From: Bradyrhizobium sp. CCBAU 53351
Lineage (GTDB): Bacteria > Pseudomonadota > Alphaproteobacteria > Rhizobiales > Xanthobacteraceae
Length of the DNA stretch: 64,000 nt
NCBI RefSeq assembly: GCF_015291745.1
Contig: NZ_CP030059.1
Location: forward strand, 434,001 to 498,000
Reading direction: 5' to 3'
Shown: positions 8,969 through 19,118 of the stretch, piece after piece
Position numbering within the stretch: position 1 is the first letter of the stretch
Layout: the number at the start of each line of letters is the position of its first letter
Notes under the pieces: generated by a model
Databases searched by the model: none
What the model saw: the letters and a program-made list of their open reading frames with translations, nothing else
Told to the model about the DNA's origin: nothing
Position numbers and translations under genes: made by a program

Positions 8969-9934
8969 ATGGATCGCCGCGAATTCATGGCCGGATGTGT
9001 CGCTCTGCCGCTGCTGGCGCAGGCCGGCAACGTGCACGCGCAGGCCGGGCTGAGCAAGATCATCTTCCCGTTCGCCGCGGGGGCCGGCGGCGACACGCTG
9101 TGCCGCTTGATCGCGCAGGAGATGGCGCCGGCGCTGCAGCGGACCATCGTGGTCGAGAACCGCACCGGCGGCGACGGACTGATCGGCATCAAGGCGGTGA
9201 AGGGCGCAAGCCCCGACGGCAGCATGGTGCTGGTGACGACAGGCCCCACCATGTACCTGCTACCAATGGTGGAGACGACGCCGAGCTTCGACACGGCGAA
9301 GGATTTCATGCCGCTGTCACTGCTGGCGCGGTTCGAATTCGCGCTGGTGATCAATCCGGCGGTGGAGGCCTCCGATTTCAGGAGCTTCGTGGCCTGGCTG
9401 AAGGCGCATCCGGACAAGACCTCGTTCGGCGTGCCGAGCAACGGCACCATTCCGCACTTCATGGGCTCCAAGCTCGAGAAGGACCTCGGCATCCCGCTGA
9501 CCCGCGTGCCCTATCGCGGCAGCGCGCCGATCCTCAACGATCTCGTCGGCGGCCATATCTCGTTCGGCATCGTGACATTGGCCGACGCGCTGCCGCAGCA
9601 TCGTGCCAAGGGTGTGAAGATCATCGCGGCCTCGAGCGCCGAACGTTCGCCATTCGCGCCTGAAGTCCCGACGTTGAAGGAGAGCGGCATCGATCTCGTC
9701 GCCGATGCCTGGTACGGCATGTGGCTTCCCGCCGGCAGCCCGCCCGAGTTCGCCAGCAAGCTCGGTGCGGCCGCGAGCGCGGCGCTCGCCAAGCCCGAGG
9801 TGAAGGAGAAGCTCACGGCGATCGGGCTGATCCCGGTCGGGTCGACCCCGGATGGGTTGACCAAGGAGCTCGCCGCGAACATCGCGCTGTGGCAGCCGAT
9901 CGTGAAGGCCACGGGCTACAAGATCGAGAATTGA
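8969..9934 (+). CDS. Tripartite tricarboxylate transporter (Bug/TctC family) substrate-binding protein
   Basis: A 321-aa periplasmic binding protein. The N-terminus MDRREFMAGCVALPLLAQA resembles a Tat/Sec signal ending near HAQA. Family motifs include IIFPFAAGAGGDTLCRLIA, VVENRTGGDGLIG, KTSFGVPSNGT and VPYRGSAPILNDLVGGH. Bug proteins bind small carboxylates. No TctA/TctB membrane partner is nearby, as is common for the expanded Bug families, so the ligand is unknown. AGGGGAA precedes the start. It sits between proB and a convergent sulfatase gene, interrupting the obgE-proB order. Confidence 0.9.
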   Translation: MDRREFMAGCVALPLLAQAGNVHAQAGLSKIIFPFAAGAGGDTLCRLIAQEMAPALQRTIVVENRTGGDGLIGIKAVKGASPDGSMVLVTTGPTMYLLPMVETTPSFDTAKDFMPLSLLARFEFALVINPAVEASDFRSFVAWLKAHPDKTSFGVPSNGTIPHFMGSKLEKDLGIPLTRVPYRGSAPILNDLVGGHISFGIVTLADALPQHRAKGVKIIAASSAERSPFAPEVPTLKESGIDLVADAWYGMWLPAGSPPEFASKLGAAASAALAKPEVKEKLTAIGLIPVGSTPDGLTKELAANIALWQPIVKATGYKIEN

Positions 9935-10006
9935 GTCGCCCGCGGCGCCGCACACTCAGCCGTCGTGGCCGGGCATGACGAATGGAGAGGGCCTCGCTCC
10001 GGTCGC

Positions 10007-11641
10007 TCACATCTTTCCGCGCTGCGCGATGCCGTCCTTGATCGCGGCGAGTTCGTTCTCATCCCAGATGCCGATCAAAACGCCGTTCTTCACCTGGAGC
10101 TGGTTGTCGGCATAGGCCGCGATCTTCTCGCGCGGGGTGGTGATGTGGCCGCTCGGATGCAGCGCCCAGTCGAACAGCTCGGCCTGCAGCCGCGCGATGA
10201 TCGCCGCACACTCCGGGTCGTCGCCGCGATCCAAAAACTCTTCCGGATCGGTTTCGAGATCGTACAGCATCGGACGGAAGCCGGAGACGTGGATGTATTT
10301 CCAGCGGCCGTCGAACACCATGAACAGGCGGCAGCGTTCGATCGGCTGGTTCAGCTTCAACCTGACGTCCTGCATGGCATAATCGTATTCGGAGAACGCG
10401 ACCTTGCGCCAGTCTGACGGCTTCTCGCCGCGCAGCAGCGGCAGCAGCGAGCGCCCCTCTAGGATGTGGCCGGGCACCTTGCCGCCGAAATAATCGACGA
10501 AGGTCGGCGCGAGATCGATGCCTTCCACCAGCGCGTCACTGCGTGTGCCGCGCGTGGCGTCGGCTTCCCTGGAAGGATCGATGATGATCAGCGGAATTTT
10601 TGCGGACTGCTCGTGGAACAGGTCCTTCTCGCCCATCCAGTGGTCGCCGAGATAATCGCCGTGATCCGACGTGAACACGATCATGGTGGTATCCAGCAGG
10701 CCGCGCGCCTCCAGAAACGTCATCAGCACGCCCATCTGGTCGTCGATCTGGGTGATCAGGCCCATATAGGTCGGGATCACCTTCTCGCGGGCGTCGTCGC
10801 GCGCCATGTTGCGGGAGTAGCGCATGTCCATATAGGCGCCGAACACCGGATGCGGATTTTGCCGCTCGCGCTCGGAGCGGATCGCCGGAATCATGTCATC
10901 CGTCGAATACATGCTGGCATAGGGCTCCGGCGCGATATAGGGCCAGTGCGGCTTGATGTAGGACAGATGCAGGCACCACGGCTTGCCGTCGGTCTCGGCT
11001 TCGCTGATGAAGTCCATCGCGCGCCGCGTCATATAGGGCGTCTCGGAATGCTCCTGCGGCACGCGCGCGGCCTTGTCGGCATGGACCAGCAGCCAGCCGT
11101 TCTGCAATGAGCCATCTTCCGCCGCGCCTGAATTGGCCCAGTGCTCCCAGGGATTGCTGGCTTCAAAGCCGTGCTGACGCAGATACTCGTCATATTTCGG
11201 GCGCGGCCGCCCCGTGGGATGCAGGCCGTCGTCGCGCTCATAAGGCTCAAAGCCGCATTCGGCGACGTGCACGCCGATGATCGATTCCGGGGGAATGCCG
11301 AGCGCCTTCATGCCTTCGATATCGGGCGCCATGTGGGTCTTGCCGACCAGCACGTTGCGCACGCCGATCTTGTTGAGGTGATCGCCGAGCGTGGGTTCGC
11401 CGACACGCAGCGGCCAGCCGTTCCAGTGGGAGCCGTGCGAGCGCATGTAGCGGCCGGTGTAGAACGACATCCGCGAGGGCCCGCAGATCGGTGATTGCAC
11501 ATAGGCCTTGCTGAACAGCACGCCGCGCCTCGCCATGGCGTCGATGTTCGGGGTCTTCAGCGTGGGATGGCCGGTGCAGCCGAGATAGTCATAGCGAAGC
11601 TGGTCGCACATGATCCAGAGAACGTTCTTCGCGCGCGCCAT
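10007..11641 (-). CDS. Type I sulfatase / phosphonate monoester hydrolase-like protein
   Basis: A 544-aa alkaline-phosphatase-superfamily hydrolase. The formylglycine signature is C53-G-P-S-R57 within SPICGPSRMSFYTGRYM, so the Cys would need a formylglycine-generating enzyme. Metal-site motifs are MCDQLRYD (N-terminus) and FTSDHGDYLGDHWM. The C-terminal region (SEYDYAMQDVRLKLNQP, WKYIHVSGFRPMLYDLETDP) resembles the rhizobial phosphonate monoester hydrolase/arylsulfatase branch more than classical arylsulfatases. No signal peptide is seen, so it is probably cytoplasmic. It is convergent with the Bug binding-protein gene. The substrate cannot be told from sequence. Confidence 0.88.
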   Translation of the reverse strand: MARAKNVLWIMCDQLRYDYLGCTGHPTLKTPNIDAMARRGVLFSKAYVQSPICGPSRMSFYTGRYMRSHGSHWNGWPLRVGEPTLGDHLNKIGVRNVLVGKTHMAPDIEGMKALGIPPESIIGVHVAECGFEPYERDDGLHPTGRPRPKYDEYLRQHGFEASNPWEHWANSGAAEDGSLQNGWLLVHADKAARVPQEHSETPYMTRRAMDFISEAETDGKPWCLHLSYIKPHWPYIAPEPYASMYSTDDMIPAIRSERERQNPHPVFGAYMDMRYSRNMARDDAREKVIPTYMGLITQIDDQMGVLMTFLEARGLLDTTMIVFTSDHGDYLGDHWMGEKDLFHEQSAKIPLIIIDPSREADATRGTRSDALVEGIDLAPTFVDYFGGKVPGHILEGRSLLPLLRGEKPSDWRKVAFSEYDYAMQDVRLKLNQPIERCRLFMVFDGRWKYIHVSGFRPMLYDLETDPEEFLDRGDDPECAAIIARLQAELFDWALHPSGHITTPREKIAAYADNQLQVKNGVLIGIWDENELAAIKDGIAQRGKM

Positions 11642-11735
11642 GCGTCATCCCTGCCGTTTCTTGATTGTGTGATGCTGCGATATCGGAGCGATGAAGACAA
11701 GCCGGTGAGGTGCATGCCCCAGCCGCACGCACCGC

Positions 11736-11864
11736 TGTCGTCCCCGCGAACGCAGGGACCGATAACCCCAGGGAGTAGTTTGGCGAAGATTCGTAGTTCG
11801 GTACTGCGACCATCCGCAATCGAGAGATCACGCGATATGGGTCCCTGCGTTCGCAGGGACGACA
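11736..11864. repeat. Inverted pair of 29-bp REP-like units
   Basis: A 29-bp unit at 11736-11764 (core CGAACGCAGGGACC) returns inverted at 11836-11864 with 27 of 29 positions matching; each unit also contains a small internal dyad. The pair sits between the sulfatase and obgE and ends 2 bp before the obgE stop. It may form a long hairpin and stop transcription, but no T tract follows. Confidence 0.7.
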
Positions 11865-11865
11865 A

Positions 11866-13474
<1,609 letters not shown>

Positions 13475-13593
13475 GTCAAAGCTCGCTTTGTCGATGTGGC
13501 GTCTATCGCTACTGCGATGCGAAGAGTGCGACAATCCGTTCAATTCAGCGTGGCGGGCTTGTCCGTATTGCTCATGGCATTACAACGGCGCCA

Positions 13594-14508
13594 ATGCCCA
13601 TCTTCAAGAACCTCTCCGCCTATGACGATCGCTCCGCGCGCCTCGCCGGCATTGCGCTCATGGTGCTGTCGATCTTCATGTTCTCGTTCGGCGATGCCAT
13701 GGGCAAGTTCCTGGTCGGGACTTATTCGGTGGGGCAGCTGTTGTTCCTGCGCGCCTGCGCGGCGCTGCTGCTGCTGTCGCCGCTGATCTGGACGCAGCGT
13801 CACCAGTTCCTGCATCTGGAGCGGCCGCGCCTGCAGCTGTTTCGCGTCGTGCTCTCGACGCTGGAGGTTGCCGCCTTCTTCCTTGCGACCGTCTATCTGC
13901 CGCTCGCCGACGTCATCACCTATTATCTCGCCGGCCCGATCTTCGTCACCGCGATGTCGGCGATCTTCTTAGGGGAGAAGGTCGGCTGGCGGCGCTGGAC
14001 CGCAATCCTGATCGGCTTCAGCGGTGTCCTGATCGCGCTGCGGCCCTCGGCGCAGACCGTCAGCCTGCCGGCGCTGATCGCGCTCGGCGGCAGCCTGTCT
14101 TTCGCGACCTTGATGCTGATCACGCGCAGCCTGCGCAAGACGCCCGATATCGTGATGGCGTCCTCGCAATTCGTCGGCACGTTTTCGCTCGGCGCCGTGT
14201 TGTCGGCGTTCAACTGGGTGCCGCCGACATCGGGCAGCCTGGTGTTCTTCGCGCTGGCCGGGGTCGTCTCGGTGACGGCATTGTTCTGCGTCAACCGCTC
14301 GCTCAAGCTGGCGCCGGCCAGCGTCGTCGTGCCCTATCAATATTCGATGATCGTCTGGGCGGTGATCTTCGGCTTCGTCGTGTTCGGCGACGTGCCGTCG
14401 GTCGCAACGCTGATCGGCGCGGCGATCATCATCGGCGCCGGGTTCTACATCTATCTGCGCGAGAGGGATCTCGGGCGCGAGAGCGCCGAAGTGAATCCGC
14501 CGGCGTGA
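13594..14508 (+). CDS. EamA/DMT-superfamily transporter
   Basis: A 304-aa integral membrane protein with about ten hydrophobic segments arranged as two EamA repeats (first from about residue 15, second from about 150). The start at ATG 13594 (MPIFKNLSAYDDRSARLAG) is chosen because it opens just before the first membrane segment; the frame is open further upstream but overlaps the MaoC promoter region. Members export metabolites or amino acids; the substrate is unknown. It is convergent with the GNAT gene, with a hairpin between. Confidence 0.88.
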   Translation: MPIFKNLSAYDDRSARLAGIALMVLSIFMFSFGDAMGKFLVGTYSVGQLLFLRACAALLLLSPLIWTQRHQFLHLERPRLQLFRVVLSTLEVAAFFLATVYLPLADVITYYLAGPIFVTAMSAIFLGEKVGWRRWTAILIGFSGVLIALRPSAQTVSLPALIALGGSLSFATLMLITRSLRKTPDIVMASSQFVGTFSLGAVLSAFNWVPPTSGSLVFFALAGVVSVTALFCVNRSLKLAPASVVVPYQYSMIVWAVIFGFVVFGDVPSVATLIGAAIIIGAGFYIYLRERDLGRESAEVNPPA

Positions 14509-14513
14509 TGCCC

Positions 14514-14536
14514 ACCCTCCCCCTCCAGGGGAGGGT
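14514..14536. terminator. Hairpin between convergent EamA and GNAT genes
   Basis: A perfect 9-bp stem (ACCCTCCCC at 14514-14522, GGGGAGGGT at 14528-14536) with a 5-nt loop lies between the two converging stops. It resembles the CT-rich palindromes elsewhere in the window. No T run follows, so termination is inferred from position. Confidence 0.5.
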
Positions 14537-14550
14537 AAGCGCCGCCCTGC

Positions 14551-15144
14551 CTACCTCATCCGCCGCGCGCTGCTCCAGCTCTTCAGCGAGGCCCACACGC
14601 CGCGGGACAGGCGGAAGCAGTCGACCGGCGTCGAGGAGCCCAGCGCCAGGAAGCGATGCAGCTGCACGCCGCTCCATTGGAAGCCGCACTTCTCCAGCAC
14701 CTTGCGCGAGGCCGGGTTGGTGACACGCGCGCCGGCATGGAGATGCTCGTCCTCGAATTCCTCGAAGAAGAAGTCGATCGCGCCGCGCGCAGCTTCCGTG
14801 GCAAAGCCCTGGCCCCAATGCTCGACGCCGAGCCAATAGCCGAGCTCGGCATTGCCGGGCGTGGAGCAGTCGATGCCGACCATGCCGACCGGGTTGGTAT
14901 CGTGCTCGATCAGGAACACGGTCTCAGCTCCGAGCGCGGCGGTGGCGCGGATGAATGCGACGGCGTCGTCCTGCGAATAGGGATGCGGCAGGCGGCGGGT
15001 GTTTTCGGCGACGCGGCGGTCGTTGGCGAGCCGGGCGATGGTCCTGACATCGGCAAGCGTCGGCCGCCGCAAGGTCAGCCGTTCGGTGGCGACGACGCCA
15101 GGTCTCGCCTCAGCCAAGGTCACGCTCGAGAAATCCTGCAACAT
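14551..15144 (-). CDS. GNAT-family N-acetyltransferase (RimJ-like)
   Basis: A 197-aa acetyltransferase. It has the RimJ/RimL-type opening TERLTLRRPTLADVRTIARL, the acetyl-CoA-binding region LGVEHWGQGFATEAARGAI (about residues 105-123) and the closing VTNPASRKVLEKCGFQWSG. The likely role is acetylation of a protein N-terminus or small amine; the target is not predictable. It follows rpmA in the ribosomal block but is separated by an intrinsic terminator. Confidence 0.88.
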   Translation of the reverse strand: MLQDFSSVTLAEARPGVVATERLTLRRPTLADVRTIARLANDRRVAENTRRLPHPYSQDDAVAFIRATAALGAETVFLIEHDTNPVGMVGIDCSTPGNAELGYWLGVEHWGQGFATEAARGAIDFFFEEFEDEHLHAGARVTNPASRKVLEKCGFQWSGVQLHRFLALGSSTPVDCFRLSRGVWASLKSWSSARRMR

Positions 15145-15191
15145 GTCCGGCTCCGCTAGAAAGTCACTAAGTCAAAGTGAGCAAGTCAAAA

Positions 15192-15221
15192 GAAAAGGGG
15201 AGGCCGGTTTCCCGCCTCCCC
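15192..15221 (-). terminator. Intrinsic terminator of the rplU-rpmA operon
   Basis: An 8-bp stem (GCCTCCCC at 15214-15221 with GGGGAGGC at 15197-15204) is followed on the minus strand by TTTTCTTTT. It lies about 75 bp after the rpmA stop and before the GNAT gene. Confidence 0.8.
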
Positions 15222-15296
15222 CTGGAGCCTTCGATCTCTATGATCTGGACTCCGCCGGTTCAGTCGGGACCGGCGGACTCCAATTTGATCCACCGT

Positions 15297-15566
15297 CTAT
15301 TCAGCAGCCTCTGCGATCGGGAGTACCGATACGAAGGTGCGGCCGTTGGCTTTGGCCTGGAACGCAACACGACCCTCGATCTTGGCGAACAGAGTATGGT
15401 CCGTGCCCATGCCGACATTAAGGCCGGGGTGCCAGGTGGTGCCGCGCTGACGCGCAATGATGTTGCCGGGAGTGACGACCTCCCCGCCGAACGCCTTGAT
15501 ACCGAGGCGCTTGCCCTTGGAATCGCGTCCGTTACGCGATGAACCGCCTGCTTTTTTGTGAGCCAT
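15297..15566 (-). CDS. rpmA: 50S ribosomal protein L27
   Basis: An 89-aa protein, the usual length, starting [16 protein letters not shown], the conserved N-terminal tail that reaches the peptidyl-transferase centre. [22 protein letters not shown] and GTDHTLFA follow. There is no cleavable N-terminal extension of the Firmicutes type. It is co-transcribed with rplU, 102 bp upstream. Confidence 0.97.
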   Translation of the reverse strand: MAHKKAGGSSRNGRDSKGKRLGIKAFGGEVVTPGNIIARQRGTTWHPGLNVGMGTDHTLFAKIEGRVAFQAKANGRTFVSVLPIAEAAE

Positions 15567-15668
15567 GGCTCGTCTCCGAAATCCTGCGTAGTTCTAGGTC
15601 AATTCCTTGACGGAATCATTTCAAAATTTCTCACGCATCAATTCGTGAATTGGCGTGATCGATTTCAG

Positions 15669-16055
15669 CTATTCGGCGGCTTCCGCTGCCGGCTCCTTCG
15701 CCACTTTTTCCTTCTTCGGACGCGGGCCCTTGGTGGGCTTGGCGCCGTCGGTCAGGATCTCGCTGATGCGCAAGACAGTGATCTCGTCGCGATAGCCGCG
15801 CTTGCGGCGCGAATTCTTGCGGCGGCGCTTCTTGAACGCGATGACCTTGGGGCCGCGCTTGTGGTCGAGCACCTCGACCGCAACGGAGGCGCCTGCCACC
15901 GTCGGAACGCCCAGCACCGGCGAGTCGCCGCCGACCACCAGAACTTCATTCAGCTGCACGATCGAGCCGACTTCGCCTTCGATCTTGCCTACTTCGAGAA
16001 CATCATCCGGCACGACGCGGTATTGCTTGCCGCCGGTTTTGATGACTGCGAACAT
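15669..16055 (-). CDS. rplU: 50S ribosomal protein L21 with a C-terminal tail
   Basis: A 128-aa protein. The L21 core is clear: [15 protein letters not shown] and then [15 protein letters not shown]. The ATG at 16055 is preferred over the upstream start at 16076 because GGAG lies well placed (GGAGAAAAAAACG). After residue 102 comes a Lys/Pro/Ala/Glu tail ([19 protein letters not shown]) that classical L21 lacks and that some alphaproteobacterial L21 proteins carry. It is first gene of the rplU-rpmA operon. Confidence 0.97.
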   Translation of the reverse strand: MFAVIKTGGKQYRVVPDDVLEVGKIEGEVGSIVQLNEVLVVGGDSPVLGVPTVAGASVAVEVLDHKRGPKVIAFKKRRRKNSRRKRGYRDEITVLRISEILTDGAKPTKGPRPKKEKVAKEPAAEAAE

Positions 16056-16400
16056 CGTTTTTTTCTCCGTGTTCAATCCCGGCCTCGCGACTGCTACGTC
16101 GGGGCCGGCTTTTTGTCAGTCGCTAAGGGTTTATACGAGTCTTGTGCGGGCAGGGTTTATCCCTTTGAAAACCCACGCAAAAACAAGCGGCGCGAGAAAC
16201 GCCCCACGCCGGTTGTGGGACTTATAGCCGCGATCAGCCAAGAGTCAAGCAAGAGTCAGGGAAAAGCCGGCGAAAAGCGCCCGGATTTGAAGGATTTGGC
16301 TCTCTCGCGGCCTTCAGCCGAATCTCGATTTGGCTTTGCAACAAACCGGTTCCCGCGCCGTTAGTCAGGCCGGAACAGATCAGCGGGCAAGGGCTCTTCA

Positions 16401-17525
16401 ATGGCAACGGACGAACTGGTCAAGACGACGACGGGCATCGCCCATCACGGCGCCGAGCGGCTGCCGTCGGTGGACATCGACAGCTTCAACATCGAGATGA
16501 AGGACGAGGACGGCTTTCTCGGCGACCGCGCCAGCAAGGGCGCGTTCCGCGACATCCTCGACCGCTGGCGCAAGCCGCTGCGCAAGACGGGCGAGGACCC
16601 GTTCGGCAAGGAGCCGTCGGAGAACATCAGCAAGAAGACGCTGGATGCGATCCTGGTCGGTGACGACACCGAGGCCTCCGCGCTGGTGCATAGCGCCATC
16701 GAGGATTTCGCCCAGGAGCTCGCTTACGTCACGCGCCGCTTCCTGAAGACAAAAGCCTGGGCCAAGACCGAGCGCATCGTGGTCGGCGGCGGTTTCCGCG
16801 ATTCCCGGCTCGGCGAGCTCGCGATCGCGCGCACCGAGATCATCCTCAAATCGGAGGACTTCAAGATCGACATGATGCCGATCCGCCATCACCCGGATGA
16901 AGCCGGCCTGATCGGCGCGCTGCATCTGGCGCCGTCCTGGATCTTCGAGGCCCATGACAGCATCCTCGCCGTCGACATCGGCGGCACCAATATCCGCTGC
17001 GGCCTCGTCGAAACGGCCTGGAAGAAGGCAAAGGACCTGTCGAAGGCCAAGGTGGTGAAATCCGAGCTGTGGCGTCATGCCGACGACGAGCCGACGCGCG
17101 AAGGCGCGGTGAAGCGGCTCACCAAGATGCTGAAGGGGCTGATCACGGAGGCCGAGAAGGACGGCTTCAAGCTCGCGCCCTTCATCGGCATCGCCTGTCC
17201 CGGCGTGATCAACGCGGACGGCTCGATCGAGAAGGGCGCGCAGAATCTGCCGGGCAATTGGGAGAGCAGCAAGTTCAACCTGCCGGCGAGCCTGCTCGAG
17301 GGCATTCCGCAGATTGGCGAGCACGACACCGCGATCCTGATGCACAATGACGGCGTGGTGCAGGGCCTCTCCGAGGTGCCGTTCATGCAGGACGTCGATC
17401 GCTGGGGCGTGCTCACCATCGGCACCGGCCTCGGCAATGCCCGCTTCACCAACCGCCGCAAGGAGAACGGCAAGGACGCGGACAACGGGAAGAAAAAGGA
17501 CAAGGACAGCAAGAAGGGCGACTAG
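16401..17525 (+). CDS. ROK-like sugar-kinase-fold protein with permuted motif order
   Basis: A 374-aa protein with all the hallmarks of a ROK/ASKHA sugar kinase but in an unusual order. The phosphate-1 motif AVDIGGTNIRCGLVE is at about residues 190-204, the central FIGIACPGVINADG at about 260 and the phosphate-2 motif TIGTGLGNARF at about 340, near the C-terminus. The adenosine region (ERIVVGGGFRDSRLGELA, about 123-140) and closing helix region (HPDEAGLIGALHLA, about 163-176), which normally come last, precede DIGGT. The Cys-rich ROK zinc motif is absent. The last 20 residues are Lys/Asp-rich. It is monocistronic, with no sugar genes nearby. It may phosphorylate a sugar or be a regulator; the activity is unknown. 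Confidence 0.75.
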   Translation: MATDELVKTTTGIAHHGAERLPSVDIDSFNIEMKDEDGFLGDRASKGAFRDILDRWRKPLRKTGEDPFGKEPSENISKKTLDAILVGDDTEASALVHSAIEDFAQELAYVTRRFLKTKAWAKTERIVVGGGFRDSRLGELAIARTEIILKSEDFKIDMMPIRHHPDEAGLIGALHLAPSWIFEAHDSILAVDIGGTNIRCGLVETAWKKAKDLSKAKVVKSELWRHADDEPTREGAVKRLTKMLKGLITEAEKDGFKLAPFIGIACPGVINADGSIEKGAQNLPGNWESSKFNLPASLLEGIPQIGEHDTAILMHNDGVVQGLSEVPFMQDVDRWGVLTIGTGLGNARFTNRRKENGKDADNGKKKDKDSKKGD

Positions 17526-17572
17526 CCGCTGCTTCTTCCTGGGTGCGATCGCCGCCACGGCGGAGGTCCACT

Positions 17573-17596
17573 CCCTCTCCCGCCTGCGGGAGAGGG
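17573..17596. repeat. CT-rich palindromic repeat, copy A
   Basis: A perfect 9-bp stem, CCCTCTCCC / GGGAGAGGG, with loop GCCTGC, 48 bp after the ROK-like gene. Related hairpins occur at 17905, 47404, 54623 and 59569. Confidence 0.8.
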
Positions 17597-17904
17597 CCGG
17601 GGAGAGGGTGCCTCCGCGTTGGGACCCCCTGCGGACAGAGGCGTCCGCCGCGCCGTCGGCGCGACCGCCGAACCGTCCCCCCAAGTAACCTTGACCGGTT
17701 AGGTTAAGGACCGGATTGCGTTGCGGTGCGCCCGCCGCACGCTAGGGTCGAACCGTCGCTTCCACCTGGCCGGCGAAGCCGCCCTTCCCAGCCAGAATTT
17801 CAATGAGCGGCACCGGGACCGCCAGTGTTTACCGCGTCTGGCGGTCCCACCCCGTTTTTCCAAGCATGTTTTGAATCCGGCCTCCGCCCCACCGGCGCTG
17901 CGCC

Positions 17905-17928
17905 CCCTCCCCCGCTTGCGGGGGAGGG
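17905..17928. repeat. CT-rich palindromic repeat, copy B
   Basis: A perfect 9-bp stem, CCCTCCCCC / GGGGGAGGG, with loop GCTTGC. The 3' flank resembles that of copy A, so the repeated unit extends beyond the hairpin to about 17950. Confidence 0.8.
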
Positions 17929-18238
17929 TCGGGGGAGAGGGTCTCTCCGCGCTGGGATCGCCAATGGCATTTGCCCCGTTGGCCGAGATCATCAGGTGCT
18001 CCATGCCAGTTCCTCCCCCAAGGCAGAGCCGTTGTCGCGCAAGGCGGCCTCCGATTCGCCCGACAAAACGCCTCAACCCGGCAATCCGCACCACCTTTCC
18101 GGAGCGTTCGTGCCGGGAAGCCCGGGCAGCGGCCGAAACAGGCAGCGGATTTTCCCCTTTCGCGCCTTGTCTGGCCCGCCATCCTCGCCTATTAACGCCC
18201 CCAACCACAGGGGCCCTGCTCCTACCATGGCGCCTTCA

Positions 18239-18328
18239 GGAGAGGTGGCAGAGTGGTTGAATGCACCGCACTCGAAATGCGGCATAGGTGCAAGCCTATC
18301 GGGGGTTCGAATCCCTCCCTCTCCGCCA
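18239..18328 (+). tRNA. tRNA-Ser (CGA)
   Basis: A 90-nt class II tRNA with encoded CCA. The acceptor stem GGAGAGG pairs with CCTCTCC. The anticodon loop is CTCGAAA, giving anticodon CGA, which reads UCG serine codons. A long variable arm (GGCATAGGTGCAAGCC region) and the T-loop GGTTCGAATCC are present. Confidence 0.95.
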
Positions 18329-18433
18329 GCTCAGTCAAAATCTCCGGTCAAAGATTCGCGGCCGTCGCGGGAGCATTCCCTCATGGACAGCTTCGTCGCG
18401 CGAATGCGGGACGGATGCTTGGCCTTGATTTTG

Positions 18434-18470
18434 TAGGACGTTCGTCCTAATTCTTAGGTCAATTGTCCTA
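18434..18470 (+). promoter_or_regulatory. Two phased TetR operators upstream of the tetR-yciI genes
   Basis: Two 16-bp dyads share the pattern TAGGAC-N4-GTCCTA. Site 1 (18434-18449, TAGGACGTTCGTCCTA) is perfect. Site 2 (18455-18470, TAGGTCAATTGTCCTA) has one changed base. Their centres are 21 bp apart, two helical turns, placing two dimers on the same DNA face. They lie 39 bp before the tetR start, which fits autoregulation. Confidence 0.75.
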
Positions 18471-18508
18471 CGTGCGGTCTTGCCGTCCGCACCGATCGTG
18501 AAGCAGCC

Positions 18509-19108
18509 ATGGGCGCCAGCGAAACTCGCCAGCAGATCGTAGAAGTCGCCGACCGGCTCTTCTATGAGCGCGGCTTCGACGCGACCTCTTTCGCTGACAT
18601 CGCAGCGGCGGCGGGCTTGTCGCGCGGCAACTTCTATTACCACTTCAAGACCAAGGACGAGATTCTCGACGCCGTGATCGCGCGGCGCGTGGCCGATACG
18701 CTCAACATGCTCGATGCTTGGCAACAAAGCACTTCTTCGCCGGTGGATCGGGTCCGCAGCTTCGTCCACATCCTCATCGCGAACCGGACCAAGCTCATGG
18801 TGTTCGGTTGCCCGGTCGGCACGCTGTGCACCGAATTGGCAAAGCTGGATCATATCGCAAGGGCCGACGCGGCTGCCCTGTTCACATTGTTTCGCGACTG
18901 GCTGCGCCGCCAGTTCACCGAACTCGGGCGTGAAGCAGATGCGGATGCGCTGGCCCTGCACGTCCTGATGCGCAGCCAAGGCGTTGCGACGCTCGCCGCC
19001 GCGTTCCGCGATGAAGCGTTCATCCGCCGCGAAGTTGCGGACTTGGACGCGTGGGTGCTTGCCCAAAGTCGGGGCGCTCCAAATTCAAACGCCCAACAAC
19101 TTGCTTGA
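18509..19108 (+). CDS. TetR/AcrR-family transcriptional regulator
   Basis: A 199-aa repressor. The N-terminal helix-turn-helix (residues 5-50: TRQQIVEVADRLFYERGFDA, then IAAAAGLSRGNFYYHFKTKD) is followed by an all-helical ligand-binding domain with Cys residues in FGCPVGTLCTELA. Two matching operators lie just upstream. It is followed after 10 bp by the yciI-like gene, so both are probably one transcript induced by an unknown small molecule. Confidence 0.93.
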   Translation: MGASETRQQIVEVADRLFYERGFDATSFADIAAAAGLSRGNFYYHFKTKDEILDAVIARRVADTLNMLDAWQQSTSSPVDRVRSFVHILIANRTKLMVFGCPVGTLCTELAKLDHIARADAAALFTLFRDWLRRQFTELGREADADALALHVLMRSQGVATLAAAFRDEAFIRREVADLDAWVLAQSRGAPNSNAQQLA

Positions 19109-19118
19109 TGGAGAGATC

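Larger units (their letters stand above)
17526..18238. other. Long intergenic region with two CT-rich palindromic repeats
   Basis: No convincing gene is seen in these 700 bases; the open frames on both strands are low-complexity shadows. Two related palindromes in direct orientation, 17573-17596 (CCCTCTCCC stem) and 17905-17928 (CCCTCCCCC stem), share a flanking block (GGAGAGGGT...CTCCGCG). The promoter of tRNA-Ser should lie in the last part. Confidence 0.6.

Noticed and set aside
17721..18260. Several small frames between the ROK gene and tRNA-Ser
   Set aside because: They overlap repeats, differ in frame without motifs and lack ribosome sites.
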